Below are positions 9,033-17,749 of a stretch of DNA of 64,000 nucleotides, piece after piece; positions within the stretch are counted from its first letter, which is position 1; each line of letters starts with the position of its first letter. Both the position numbers and the translations under genes were made by a program. The stretch spans positions 496,001-560,000 of the forward strand of contig CAYPAV010000001.1 of assembly GCA_964408805.1 (NCBI GenBank), read 5' to 3'. Below the pieces are notes generated by a model. That model saw only the letters and a program-made list of their open reading frames with translations, made no database searches and had not been told where the DNA came from. This DNA comes from CAYPAV01 sp964408805. Its GTDB lineage: Bacteria; Pseudomonadota; Alphaproteobacteria; UBA8366.

Positions 9033-9878
9033 ATGCCCCTGCAGCACCGTTTGGTCGGCCCTAATTTTGCGGTCGAAATAACCGGCGTCGACATCGCCAA
9101 TTTGAGCGAAGCGGAGGCTGCCCGGATCCACGAGTTGTGGCTCGCGCATCGGGTCGCCGTGGTGCGTGATCAGAACCTGAAAGACGACGATCTCATCGCC
9201 TTCACCAGCCGTTTTGGTCCATTGTTCATTCACGTCCGCGAGCAGTTTCTCAAGCGTGATCGTCCAGAGATCATGTTGATCTCCAACATCAAGGAGGACG
9301 GACGAAATTTGGGCGAACTCGGCGATGGCGAACTGGAATGGCATTCTGATCAGGCTTATGCGGCCCGGCCGGTTCATGCGACATTGCTCTATGCCGTCGA
9401 ATTGCCGGCCGATGGGGGGGCGACCTGGTTCGCCGATACGGCGGGTGCCTATGCGCGGCTGCCCGAGGAAACGAAGGCGCGAATCGACGGACTCCGTCAA
9501 AATTACTCGATCGAGGCAACGGTCGAATCTCAGGATATCGCGTTGAACGACCACCAACGCCAGGCAATGCCACCGGTCTCGCACCCGCTGGTCCGCACCC
9601 ATCCCGATTTGAGACGGAAAGCACTCTTCATCTCGCCGAGCCATACGACCGGTATCGACGGGATGGAGAAATCGGCGAGCGATGCACTGCTCGCCGAATT
9701 GCACGATTTCGCGACCCGGCCGGACTTCACCTATCGTCACGACTGGCGTCCGGGCGATTTCGTGATCTTCGACAACACCTCGACCATGCACCGCCGGGAG
9801 GCATTTCCGCCCGATCAGCGACGCTTGCTTAAGCGCACGGGCTTCGAATTTACCGAGGACCGGGCGACACCGTTTTAG
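9033..9878 (+). CDS. TauD/TfdA-family Fe(II)/2-oxoglutarate dioxygenase (copy 2)
   Basis: A 281-residue dioxygenase. Iron ligands H104 and D106 (WHSDQAY) and H253 (NTSTMHRR) are all present, followed by QRRLLKRTGF for 2-oxoglutarate. It is clearly similar along its whole length to the copy at 0.5-1.3 kb, sharing RFGPLF, the WHSDQ and NTSTMHRR boxes and the same terminal ATPF, so the two are paralogues rather than distant relatives. The start at 9033 follows CGAGGT with 7 bases spacing. It stands 88 bases downstream of the sensor kinase gene and may be read with it. A bidirectional-looking hairpin follows at 9905-9933. The substrate is unknown. Confidence 0.88.
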   Translation: MPLQHRLVGPNFAVEITGVDIANLSEAEAARIHELWLAHRVAVVRDQNLKDDDLIAFTSRFGPLFIHVREQFLKRDRPEIMLISNIKEDGRNLGELGDGELEWHSDQAYAARPVHATLLYAVELPADGGATWFADTAGAYARLPEETKARIDGLRQNYSIEATVESQDIALNDHQRQAMPPVSHPLVRTHPDLRRKALFISPSHTTGIDGMEKSASDALLAELHDFATRPDFTYRHDWRPGDFVIFDNTSTMHRREAFPPDQRRLLKRTGFEFTEDRATPF

Positions 9879-9904
9879 CGGCTGTCGTCACCCCGGAAAG
9901 AAAA

Positions 9905-9933
9905 CGCCCCCGGATCCGACAGACCCGGGGGCG
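9905..9933 (-). terminator. Intrinsic terminator between convergent genes
   Basis: The perfect 9-bp arms CGCCCCCGG (9905-9913) and CCGGGGGCG (9925-9933) enclose an 11-base loop. Read on the minus strand the hairpin is followed by TTTTCTTT, so it best serves the dctP transcript arriving from the right. On the plus strand there is no clear T-run, though the hairpin may still slow the dioxygenase transcript. Confidence 0.8.
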
Positions 9934-9980
9934 AAATCATTCGCGACGGAACGTCGCCGCGTCCTGGTTGATTTTCGTGC

Positions 9981-11291
9981 CTAACCGCGCCACCAGCGGC
10001 GGGGCTCGACGTCGATCGCCAGTTTGTGCTTCGGATAGCGCCGGGCCACCGGCGTCAGCTCCTTATAGAGCTCGAAGCCGCACATCCCATTGAGCTTCTC
10101 GTGCCAACGATTGTACTCGGGGCGCGTCGGGCTTGCGATGTCTTCGCATTCCTTCAGAGCCGCGTCGGTGAAGAAGTTCATGCGTGTACCGGATTGACCG
10201 AAGATCGAATCCTTCGGCGGGACCGGGATTTCGCCGGAGATGGTCACGAGACCGGCCTCGTTGCTGTACATCACCCGTTCTTGGGCTCGGTAGCCGGCTT
10301 CCATGACCTCCTCGCGAAGGCTGCTGCCGAGCTTGTCCATGGTGCGGGTATTGATCGCGACATGGCCGGTGCCCGGAATGAAGTTCAGGCCGACATATTG
10401 CGAGACGACCGGCGCCATGTTGAAGGCGGTGGTCGCGGTCGTCCAAGTCTCCATGCCGTCGATCAGGCCGTTCTTCAACGCATCGAGCGTCTCGACCCAG
10501 GCGACGGGGACGGGGTTCAAGCCCATCAGCTGCATGGCGATACGGCCGAGCTGGGTGTTGGTCACCCGGTTCTTGGTGCCGTTCAGGTCGCCGATCTTGG
10601 TGATATTGGGCTTGTCTTTCCACTTCAGCCCCATGTAGAGCTGCCGCATCTCGCAGAGCACGAACAGGATCTCCATCCGGTTCTTCTCGCGGTAGACCTT
10701 GCGGTAGTATTTGTCCGATTCCGGGCTGAAGAAGAAGTGATAGAGCTGGCCCCGGGATTGGAACATATAGGGGAAGTCGATGGCGTTGAGCCAAGGGGCG
10801 ACGCTGGACGCGTTCTGCGTCGAGGACGACGCGATATCGATGACGCCCTGCATCGCCTTCTGGACGCAAACCTGCTCGGCGCAGATCTGGTTCGAGGCGA
10901 TGATCTGCACGGCGATCTCGCCGTCGGTCTTCTCCTCGAGATCGGCTGCGAACTTCCAATAACCGAAGCGGATGACCCGGTCGTGCTTGGGTCCGACGAC
11001 GGTGCCGAGCTTGATCTTGTGCTTGGTCTTTTTCGACATCTTGCGGTCGTAAACGGAATTGGCGGTCTTCGCCAAGGCTTCGGCCGAGAAGACGCCGCCC
11101 ATGCCGGCGGCCGCCGTATAGGTCGCCATCAGGCCATAGCGCTTCGCGATCCGTCCGAAATCGCGGCGCGAGATACCCGACAGCTTGACGTCGAACTGGT
11201 CTTCGCGAAGCGTGTCGAGCGTTTGCTCGGACGTTTGACCGAGAAGTGCCGCCCCCTCCTTGTCGGCTACGAATTCCGGAATTTTCTTCAT
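9981..11291 (-). CDS. dctP: TRAP transporter substrate-binding protein (DctP family)
   Basis: A 436-residue periplasmic solute-binding protein of the DctP type, the extracytoplasmic receptor of a TRAP transporter that imports organic acids with sodium. Typical segments are the VQIIASNQICAEQ region, the NRVTNTQLGRIAMQLMGLNPVPV region and the VETLDALKNGLIDGMETW motif. A twin-arginine signal (SRRDFGR, R42-R43) precedes a hydrophobic stretch, but it starts after an unusually long polar leader of about 40 residues. ATG 11291 is preceded by GGGAGG. The gene is the third of a dctQ-dctM-dctP set; 105 bases separate it from dctM. Context next to otn genes suggests an acid sugar or related polyhydroxy acid as ligand (inference). 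Confidence 0.9.
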   Translation of the reverse strand: MKKIPEFVADKEGAALLGQTSEQTLDTLREDQFDVKLSGISRRDFGRIAKRYGLMATYTAAAGMGGVFSAEALAKTANSVYDRKMSKKTKHKIKLGTVVGPKHDRVIRFGYWKFAADLEEKTDGEIAVQIIASNQICAEQVCVQKAMQGVIDIASSSTQNASSVAPWLNAIDFPYMFQSRGQLYHFFFSPESDKYYRKVYREKNRMEILFVLCEMRQLYMGLKWKDKPNITKIGDLNGTKNRVTNTQLGRIAMQLMGLNPVPVAWVETLDALKNGLIDGMETWTTATTAFNMAPVVSQYVGLNFIPGTGHVAINTRTMDKLGSSLREEVMEAGYRAQERVMYSNEAGLVTISGEIPVPPKDSIFGQSGTRMNFFTDAALKECEDIASPTRPEYNRWHEKLNGMCGFELYKELTPVARRYPKHKLAIDVEPRRWWRG

Positions 11292-11396
11292 CTTGAGCCT
11301 CCCTAGTAGGTTTGAACGATCCTTATTTGCCAAAAGCTTGCCACAGAGCCGATTCGAAATACAAGTCGGCACGGCCCTCCCGGCCGGGACTCATGG

Positions 11397-12716
11397 CTAA
11401 CTTCCCTTCACGTTGGACAGGCCGGCGCCGCCGAGCCCCGCATACTTGACCAGCCAGATCGAGATCTCCGGCAGCAGGGCCACGATCACCCAGACAATCA
11501 GGAGCGCCAAGAGATAGGGCAGCACCTGCCGTACGATGCGGAAATAGGGCAGCCCCGTAATGCCCGACGCGACATAGAGATTGAGGCCGTATGGCGGCGT
11601 GATGAAGCCGATCGAATCGCCGATCAGGAAGATCACCGCGAAGTGGAACGGATCGACCCCGATGCCGGCCGCGATCGGCGCCAGAATCGGCGCCAGGATG
11701 ATCGTGTTGGGAACCGACTCGAGGATCGTTCCCGCCGCCAGCACCATTCCCATCATGACGAAGAGGACGGGGTAGTAGCCGCCGATATTCGTCAGGACCG
11801 CCTCGATGAATTCCTTGGCGCCGACGACGGCTAGAATCTCCTGCATCATGATCGAGACCGCCACCAACGGCACCAGGAGGCCGACGATGATGGCGCTGCG
11901 GAACATGATCGCCGGGAGATCGCGGATTTTGGTCTCGCGCGTTAGAATCAAGCCGGCGAAGAGGCAGTAGACGGCGGTGACCGCCGAAGCCTCGGTCGGC
12001 GAGAAGATGCCGGAATAAATTCCGAACAGCACGATGAAGATCGCGACACCGCCGATCGACGCACCCGGCGCCGTCTCGCGCAGGCGCTGGGCCGAGAAGG
12101 CCGAAACCTTGCCGTAGCCGCGGCGTCGGCTGACGACGTAACAGGCGATCATCATCCCCGCTACCATCAGCATTCCGGGGAAAATGCCGGCCAGGAACAG
12201 TTCGGAAATCGGCAGGCTGATCAAATACCCGTAAACGATGAACAGGATGCTCGGCGGGATGATGATACCGACCGTGCCGCCGGCCGCCGCCGTCGCCGCC
12301 GAGAAATGTTTCTCGTAGCCCTCGTCGCACATCGTCGGATAAGTGATGGCACCGATCGTCGCGGTGGTCGCGGAGTTCGAACCGCTGATCGCGGCGAACA
12401 TGCCGCAGGCGCCGATCGACGCCATGCCGAGTCCGCCCCGCAACCAACTCAAAAGGGCCAGGGCGAAATCGGACATTCGCCGCGCAATGCCGCCGGCGCT
12501 GATCAGATCGCCGGTCAGGATGAAAAGTGGTGCCGCCAAGAGGGCGAAACTGTTCAGTCCCTCGAACATCGAGCTGCCGATATTGGCGAGCGGAAATTCA
12601 AAGATGAGCTGCATGCCGACGACCCAAAGGCCGATGATCAGCATCAGCGGCGAGCCCAGCGCGAAAACGGCGACCGCGGCCGAGGTCAGAAGGATGATGA
12701 GTGCGATGTCTCCCAT
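11397..12716 (-). CDS. dctM: TRAP transporter large permease (DctM family)
   Basis: A 439-residue inner-membrane protein with about 12 hydrophobic segments, the ion-coupled translocation subunit of a TRAP transporter. Family features include GISGSNSATTATIGAITYPTM-type sequence early on, the GTVGIIIPPS motif and the late GDSIGFITPPYGLNLYV motif. It starts 12 bases after the dctQ stop, so translation is probably coupled. It would work with the small subunit at 12.7-13.3 kb and the DctP receptor. Length is normal for the family. Confidence 0.93.
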   Translation of the reverse strand: MGDIALIILLTSAAVAVFALGSPLMLIIGLWVVGMQLIFEFPLANIGSSMFEGLNSFALLAAPLFILTGDLISAGGIARRMSDFALALLSWLRGGLGMASIGACGMFAAISGSNSATTATIGAITYPTMCDEGYEKHFSAATAAAGGTVGIIIPPSILFIVYGYLISLPISELFLAGIFPGMLMVAGMMIACYVVSRRRGYGKVSAFSAQRLRETAPGASIGGVAIFIVLFGIYSGIFSPTEASAVTAVYCLFAGLILTRETKIRDLPAIMFRSAIIVGLLVPLVAVSIMMQEILAVVGAKEFIEAVLTNIGGYYPVLFVMMGMVLAAGTILESVPNTIILAPILAPIAAGIGVDPFHFAVIFLIGDSIGFITPPYGLNLYVASGITGLPYFRIVRQVLPYLLALLIVWVIVALLPEISIWLVKYAGLGGAGLSNVKGS

Positions 12717-12728
12717 GATCCCGCCCCC

Positions 12729-13265
12729 TCAATCGTGCGTCATCGCGGCGCCGCGCAACTTGAGCGGTTCGCCACTGCGGAAGTCATGATAGTCCTCGAT
12801 GATGTTCTGGATCGCGCGCCACATCAGCAAGGTCCAGCCGACCGGCGTCGCGCTGTAGAATATCCAGCTCGGCAAGTCGTCGGTTCCCGGGACGATCGAC
12901 TCGAATTCGTACTGCATCGCCACGAGTTCCATCGAGTAATAGATGACGAGGGCACCGAATATCCCGAACAGCAGGTAATCGAACTGCATCAGGATATATT
13001 GAGCGGTGCGGGGCAGGCGGTCGCGCACCTCGTTGAAGACCAGGTGCGAGCGCAATTTCACGCAATAGGAACAGCCGAGCCAGGTCAACCAGAGGAAAAG
13101 ATAGGATGGCACGTAGGTGCTCCAGGGCGCTTGCAGCCCGAAGGCGTAGCGCCGGAACACCTCGACCGCGATGATGCCCCCGCAGAATGCGTAGGCGGTG
13201 ACGAGGACGACTTTTTCAAGGTTCTCGTCGAGCCAACGATAAACCGTCATCAATCCGTTGGTCAT
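12729..13265 (-). CDS. dctQ: TRAP transporter small permease (DctQ family)
   Basis: A 178-residue membrane protein with four hydrophobic segments, the size and layout of DctQ subunits. A TRAP-typical segment LWLTWLGCSYCVKLRSHLVF is followed by a charged stretch. ATG 13265 is preceded by GGGAAGGGA; an extension to 13310 adds 15 residues without family support. It is the first gene of the minus-strand transporter operon. A 215-base divergent region separates it from the plus-strand catabolic operon and should hold the promoters for both. I could not identify a regulator site there. Confidence 0.88.
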   Translation of the reverse strand: MTNGLMTVYRWLDENLEKVVLVTAYAFCGGIIAVEVFRRYAFGLQAPWSTYVPSYLFLWLTWLGCSYCVKLRSHLVFNEVRDRLPRTAQYILMQFDYLLFGIFGALVIYYSMELVAMQYEFESIVPGTDDLPSWIFYSATPVGWTLLMWRAIQNIIEDYHDFRSGEPLKLRGAAMTHD

Positions 13266-13480
13266 TATTTTCCCTTCCCAGACCGAAGCGTTTTCGCTCC
13301 CCGTTTCCAACGCGCTGCCGATTCCGCGAACCAGGCGTTCCCCATGACGCGATCCTGGTTGCGGTACCTTTTCCCAAGGGGAGACCGATCGAAACGCTCC
13401 CTGCGGAATTGCCTTATCGGCGACACGGCCTAAACGAGTATATAGCGAGATTCGACGAGAAACAGGGTACCGGGATAGAC
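13266..13480. promoter_or_regulatory. Divergent control region between TRAP and otn operons
   Basis: 215 bases between the dctQ start (minus) and the carboxyltransferase-like start (plus). Because these are the two halves of one catabolic set, a shared control region is expected here. I do not see a convincing palindromic operator or a good -35/-10 pair, and no regulator gene lies beside either operon, so regulation must come from elsewhere. Confidence 0.4.
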
Positions 13481-14944
13481 ATGGCGCGGATTCGGCACAT
13501 CGACACGACCTTGCGCGACGGTCACCAATGTCTCTGGGCGACCCGCATGTCGACGCCGATGATGTTGCCGATCATCGATCGGCTCGACCGGGCCGGCTAC
13601 GACGTCATCGAGGTCATGGGCTCGGTGCATTTCGACGCCTGTGTACGTTTCCTGAAGGAGAATCCCTGGGATCGGCTCCGAATGTTCGGCCGTCGAATCA
13701 CCCGGTCCAGGCGGCAGATGATCATCCGGAGCAAATGCGCGCTCCGCTTCGAATTGGAGCCCGACGACATCAGCCGGCTCTGGGTCGAGCGGATGATCGC
13801 CAACGGGGTCGAAAGCATCATCGCCTTCGACGGACTGCACGACCTCGACAATCTGGAAGACTCGCTGCGGCATGCGAAGGCGCTCGGCGCCGCGACCCAG
13901 GGTTGGCTGATCTACAGTATCAGCCCGGTCCACACCGATGCGTTTTACGTCGCCAAGGCACGGGAGTTCATCGACCGCTGCGGCGTCGAGGCGCTGATGA
14001 TCGAGGACACCAGCGGCATTCTCACGCCCGAGCGCGCCCGCACCCTGATCCCCGCCCTGCAGCGGGAGATTGGCGAGATGCCGCTCGGGCTTCATACTCA
14101 CAATCTGGCGGGTCTCGGACAGCAGGTCTATCTCGAGGCGGCGCGCCTTGGGATCGACAATCTCTATTCCTGCATTGCGCCCATTGCCGATGCGAATGCC
14201 CCGCCGGCGATCCAGACGACTCTCCGGAATTTGCGCCATCACGGTTTCGAGGATTCGATCGATGACGCACCGATCGAAGAAATGGAAGGTTACTTCCAGG
14301 CCTTGGCCGAACATGAGGACAAGCCGGTCGGCCGGCCCCAGGATTTCGACGCGGCCAATTTCGATCATCAAATTCCGGGCGGCGTGATGAGCAATCTCGT
14401 CTCGCAACTCACCGATGCGGGATTGGCCGAAAAATTGCCGGAAGTGCTGGTCGAATGTGCGGTGGTGCGGGAGGAACTCGGCTGGCCGATCCAAGTCACC
14501 CCCTTCTCACAGTTCATCGGCGTCCAGGCGACTTTGAACGCGGTTACCGGCGAGCGATATACCCGCGTGCCCGACGAGGTGAAGAAATACGCGCTCGGCT
14601 ACTATGGCAAGCTGATGGCGCCGGTGGATCCCAACATCCTCGACCTCATCGTCGAGAACGGTTCGAAGACGATCGCCCTCGAGCCGCCGACGCCGGAGCC
14701 GGCGCTTCCCGGGCTCCGCCGGCAATTCCCCGAGGCCGACGACGAGCTGTTGATGCTCTACCATGGCTATCCCAACGAGTTGGTCGACGATATGCGGGCG
14801 GCGCCGCCGGACCGCACCGACTATTCGATCCTGGTCACGCCTTTCGTGCGGCTTGTGCGGGCGCTGGCCGACCGGCCGAAGGTGCGCCAGGTCGCCTATC
14901 GAAAGGGCGATGTCGCCTTTACGATCAACAAGCGGAGGCACTAA
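13481..14944 (+). CDS. Carboxyltransferase-like DRE-TIM enzyme (PYC/OADA-type) lacking the catalytic Lys
   Basis: A 487-residue protein matching the carboxyltransferase (PYC/OADA) part of pyruvate carboxylase and oxaloacetate decarboxylase alpha: HIDTTLRDGHQ (D8 metal ligand), WATRM, H205-T-H207 (metal ligands) and the later GGVMSNLVSQL. The carbamylated Lys of biotin-dependent enzymes (KDMAG context) is replaced by E175 in EDTSG, and there is no C-terminal biotinyl domain (no MKM) and no biotin carboxylase nearby. It is therefore more likely a lyase, aldolase or decarboxylase on a keto acid than a biotin transcarboxylase (inference). It is the first gene of the operon with a TauD enzyme and otnK-otnC-otnI. 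The start at 13481 fits the family N-terminus; its ribosome site is weak. Confidence 0.8.
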   Translation: MARIRHIDTTLRDGHQCLWATRMSTPMMLPIIDRLDRAGYDVIEVMGSVHFDACVRFLKENPWDRLRMFGRRITRSRRQMIIRSKCALRFELEPDDISRLWVERMIANGVESIIAFDGLHDLDNLEDSLRHAKALGAATQGWLIYSISPVHTDAFYVAKAREFIDRCGVEALMIEDTSGILTPERARTLIPALQREIGEMPLGLHTHNLAGLGQQVYLEAARLGIDNLYSCIAPIADANAPPAIQTTLRNLRHHGFEDSIDDAPIEEMEGYFQALAEHEDKPVGRPQDFDAANFDHQIPGGVMSNLVSQLTDAGLAEKLPEVLVECAVVREELGWPIQVTPFSQFIGVQATLNAVTGERYTRVPDEVKKYALGYYGKLMAPVDPNILDLIVENGSKTIALEPPTPEPALPGLRRQFPEADDELLMLYHGYPNELVDDMRAAPPDRTDYSILVTPFVRLVRALADRPKVRQVAYRKGDVAFTINKRRH

Positions 14945-14974
14945 TGTGGGGATGTGCCGAAGGGGAGACCTGTC

Positions 14975-15844
14975 ATGACGACAAGCGAAGCCGCGCCGCC
15001 GGCGGCGTTCGAGATCACACCGATCCAGGAGGGTTTCGCGGGGTTGGTCTCCGATCTCGATGTAGCGGCCGTGCCGGGAACTGATATCGCGGAGGCGGTT
15101 CGCGCGGCGCATTGGCGTTATCCGGTGCTCGCCTTCGAGGATCAAACGCTGGACGCGGAAAGTTTTCTCGCCTTTGGGCGGCTCTTCGGCGATTTCGAGA
15201 TCGACGAGCATGTCGGCCAATTCGCCGATCCCGAGCACCGGGCCCTGATCTATCTCACCAATGTCGACAAGGACGGGAACCCCGATCCGCAATCGGCCGA
15301 TCGCGGCTCCGCCTGGCACGCGGACAGCTCCTACAAGGCCAACCCTTGCGCCCATACGGTGCTCTATGCCCTGGAAATTCCAAGCAAGGGCGGCGGCACC
15401 TTCTTCGCCGATATGTACCGCGCCTACAAGACCCTGCCGGACGACATCAAGACGGCGCTCGACGGGCGCATGGCACGGCATCTCTTCGGGTCCGGACCGA
15501 CCGCGCAGGGCTTCATCCCGCTGACCGAGGCGCAACGCCAAGCCATGCCCCAGGTCGAGCAGCCGGCCGTCCGTGTCCATCCGGAGACGGGACGGAAGGC
15601 GCTCTATTTGAACCCGCTCCACACCGTCGAGCTCATCGGCATGGCGCGCCCGGATTCGGACGCCCTTCTGGAGCGCGTCTATGCCCATGCCCTCCAACCG
15701 GAATTCGTCTATCTCCACGAATGGAAGGTCGGGCAGCTCGTCATCTGGGATCAGCGCTGCACCTTGCACCGCGCGGAAGCCAACTTCTCGATGGCCGAGC
15801 GGCGGCGCCTGATGCGCGCCAAGATCACCGCCTTGGCGGCCTGA
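14975..15844 (+). CDS. TauD/TfdA-family Fe(II)/2-oxoglutarate dioxygenase (copy 3)
   Basis: A 289-residue dioxygenase with iron ligands H115 and D117 (AWHADSSY) and H265 (CTLHRAEA), then RRRLMRAK for 2-oxoglutarate. It is more distant from the two other TauD-type proteins in the window than they are from each other. ATG 14975 is preceded by GGGGAG. It sits 30 bases after the carboxyltransferase-like gene and 19 bases before otnK, inside the acid-sugar operon, so it probably oxidises a pathway intermediate or feeds substrate in. Which compound cannot be read from sequence. Confidence 0.87.
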   Translation: MTTSEAAPPAAFEITPIQEGFAGLVSDLDVAAVPGTDIAEAVRAAHWRYPVLAFEDQTLDAESFLAFGRLFGDFEIDEHVGQFADPEHRALIYLTNVDKDGNPDPQSADRGSAWHADSSYKANPCAHTVLYALEIPSKGGGTFFADMYRAYKTLPDDIKTALDGRMARHLFGSGPTAQGFIPLTEAQRQAMPQVEQPAVRVHPETGRKALYLNPLHTVELIGMARPDSDALLERVYAHALQPEFVYLHEWKVGQLVIWDQRCTLHRAEANFSMAERRRLMRAKITALAA

Positions 15845-15863
15845 TCCAAGGGTGGGGCCGGCA

Positions 15864-17108
15864 ATGTTTCTCGGCTGTATTGCGGACGATTTCACCGGCG
15901 CCACCGATCTTGCGGGCACTCTCGTCAAATCGGGCATGAGTTCGGTTCAGGTGATCGGTGTGCCGGATGCTGATACCCCCGCCGTCGAGGCCGAGAGCGC
16001 GGTGGTGGCGCTCAAATCCCGGACGATTCCGGCCGCCGAAGCGGTGGCCCAGTCGCTGGCCGCCCTCGATTGGCTGAAGGCGCAAGGCTGTCGCCAGTTC
16101 TTTTTCAAATATTGTTCGACCTTTGATTCGACCGAAGTCGGCAATATCGGACCGGTGGCGGATGCCCTGATGGCGGCTCTGGAGACTGATTTCACGATCT
16201 TCTGTCCGGCCTTTCCCGCTAATGGGCGCACCATCTGCAAGGGGTATCTCTTCGCCGGCGACGTATTGCTGAACGAAAGCGGCATGCAGGATCACCCCTT
16301 GACGCCGATGACCGATCCGAACCTGGTTCGGGTCCTCGGCCGCCAGACCGAACGGAAGGTCGGGTTGGTCGACTACCGCACCGTGCGGAAGGGTGCCGCG
16401 GCGATGCGCGATGCCTTCGCAACACTGCGCGCCGATGGGGTGAGTGCTGCGATCGTCGATGCGCTCGACGAAGACGATTTGAGGACGATCGGCGGCGCCG
16501 TCGCCGATCTGCCATTGATCACCGGCGGATCGGGGATCGGCCTCGGCCTGCATGCGAATTTCCAGATCGCGGGAGGAGCCGCCGATGTCTTACCGCGGAT
16601 CGAGGGGTCCGCCGCCATTCTCTCCGGCAGTTGTTCGAGGGCAACCCAGGGCCAGGTCGCGAATTTCGCGGCCGAACACCCGGCTTTCAAGATCGATCCA
16701 TTTGCGGCGGCGGAAACCGATGTCGCGGCGGCGGCCCTTGAATGGGCGGCGTCTCGCCTCGGCGCCGAACCGGTGCTGATCTATTCGACCGCCGACCCCG
16801 ACGAGGTGGGCCAAGTGCAAGCCGAACTGGGCGGAACCGAAGCGGGCGAACTGGTCGAAGCGATCATGGCGGATATCGCCGAAGGGCTGGTGGCGGCCGG
16901 CGTGCGGCGCCTGATCGTCGCCGGCGGCGAGACCGCGGGTGCCGTGGTCGGCCGGCTTGGCGTACGCGGTCTTCGGATCGGGCCCGAGATCGATCCTGGC
17001 GTGCCCTGGACGGCGACCCTCGGCGATCCGCCCATGGCACTCGCTTTGAAGTCGGGCAATTTCGGCGGGCCGGATTTCTTCGAGGCGGCCTTCGGGAAAC
17101 TGCCATGA
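15864..17108 (+). CDS. otnK: 3-oxo-tetronate kinase OtnK (DUF1537 / four-carbon acid sugar kinase)
   Basis: A 414-residue protein of the DUF1537 kinase family. The N-terminal substrate domain begins with IADDFTGATD (D8, D9), and the C-terminal nucleotide-binding domain has IVAGGETAGAVV. Known members phosphorylate 3-oxo-tetronate (four-carbon keto acid sugars) at C4 with ATP. ATG 15864 is chosen over the in-frame GTG at 15852, which lies within the G-rich Shine-Dalgarno stretch. The stop overlaps the otnC start by 4 bases. The three-gene order otnK-otnC-otnI supports the specific role. Confidence 0.92.
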   Translation: MFLGCIADDFTGATDLAGTLVKSGMSSVQVIGVPDADTPAVEAESAVVALKSRTIPAAEAVAQSLAALDWLKAQGCRQFFFKYCSTFDSTEVGNIGPVADALMAALETDFTIFCPAFPANGRTICKGYLFAGDVLLNESGMQDHPLTPMTDPNLVRVLGRQTERKVGLVDYRTVRKGAAAMRDAFATLRADGVSAAIVDALDEDDLRTIGGAVADLPLITGGSGIGLGLHANFQIAGGAADVLPRIEGSAAILSGSCSRATQGQVANFAAEHPAFKIDPFAAAETDVAAAALEWAASRLGAEPVLIYSTADPDEVGQVQAELGGTEAGELVEAIMADIAEGLVAAGVRRLIVAGGETAGAVVGRLGVRGLRIGPEIDPGVPWTATLGDPPMALALKSGNFGGPDFFEAAFGKLP

Positions 17109-17743
17109 GCGACGAGACGAAACTGCGGGAGGCGATTTGCGCCTTCGGGCATTCGATCTATTCCAGGGGGCTGACCGGCGGCAGTTCCGGCAACATCAGC
17201 GCCCGCATCGAGGACGGATGGCTGATGACGCCCACCGGCTCCTCGATGGGGGAGCTGGACCCCGCGCGGCTTTCCAAGCTTGACGCCGGCGGCCGCCATA
17301 TCGACGGCGACAAGCCGACGAAGGAGACCTTCCTGCATCTCGCGATGTACGGCGAACGGCCCGGGGACGGGGCCGTCGTCCATTTGCATTCCACCCATTC
17401 GGTCGCGGTCTCCTGTCTGCCGGATATAGATCCCGCGGACGTCATCCCGCCGCTGACCGCCTACTATGTGATGAAAATCGGCAAGCTTCCGCTGATACCT
17501 TATTACCGGCCGGGGGACGCGGCGCTCGGCGATGCGGTTCGGGGGTTGGCCGGCAAGCATTCGGCGGTGCTGCTCGCCAATCACGGACCCGTCGTCTCCG
17601 CCAAGGCTCTGGAAGCGGCCGTCTATGCCATGGAGGAGCTGGAGGAGACCGCGAAGCTCTATCTCCTGCTGCATGGCCGCAACCCGAGCGCCTTGACCGA
17701 GGATCAGATCGCCGAATTGAACCGCGCTTTTCCGAAGGACTGA
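17105..17743 (+). CDS. otnC: 3-oxo-tetronate 4-phosphate decarboxylase OtnC (class II aldolase family)
   Basis: A 212-residue class II aldolase/adducin-type enzyme. Metal ligands H93 and H95 (HLHSTHS) and H160 (ANHGP) are present, and E74 (KETFLH) occupies the acid-base position. In known acid-sugar pathways this protein decarboxylates 3-oxo-tetronate 4-phosphate to dihydroxyacetone phosphate and CO2. The start at 17105 overlaps the otnK stop (ATGA), which indicates translational coupling; the frame extends further upstream only as an antisense-free shadow inside otnK. The family also contains L-fuculose and L-ribulose phosphate enzymes, but the context with otnK decides the call. Confidence 0.9.
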   Translation: MSDETKLREAICAFGHSIYSRGLTGGSSGNISARIEDGWLMTPTGSSMGELDPARLSKLDAGGRHIDGDKPTKETFLHLAMYGERPGDGAVVHLHSTHSVAVSCLPDIDPADVIPPLTAYYVMKIGKLPLIPYYRPGDAALGDAVRGLAGKHSAVLLANHGPVVSAKALEAAVYAMEELEETAKLYLLLHGRNPSALTEDQIAELNRAFPKD

Positions 17744-17749
17744 TTACCC

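Noticed and set aside
10026..11306. Long plus-strand reading frame (426 codons) opposite dctP
   Set aside because: It is a high-GC antisense shadow of a clear DctP gene; its translation has no recognisable domain and no ribosome site.
13481..14944. Call as a complete oxaloacetate decarboxylase or pyruvate carboxylase subunit
   Set aside because: The carbamylated Lys is replaced by Glu, the biotin domain is missing and there is no partner biotin carboxylase gene.
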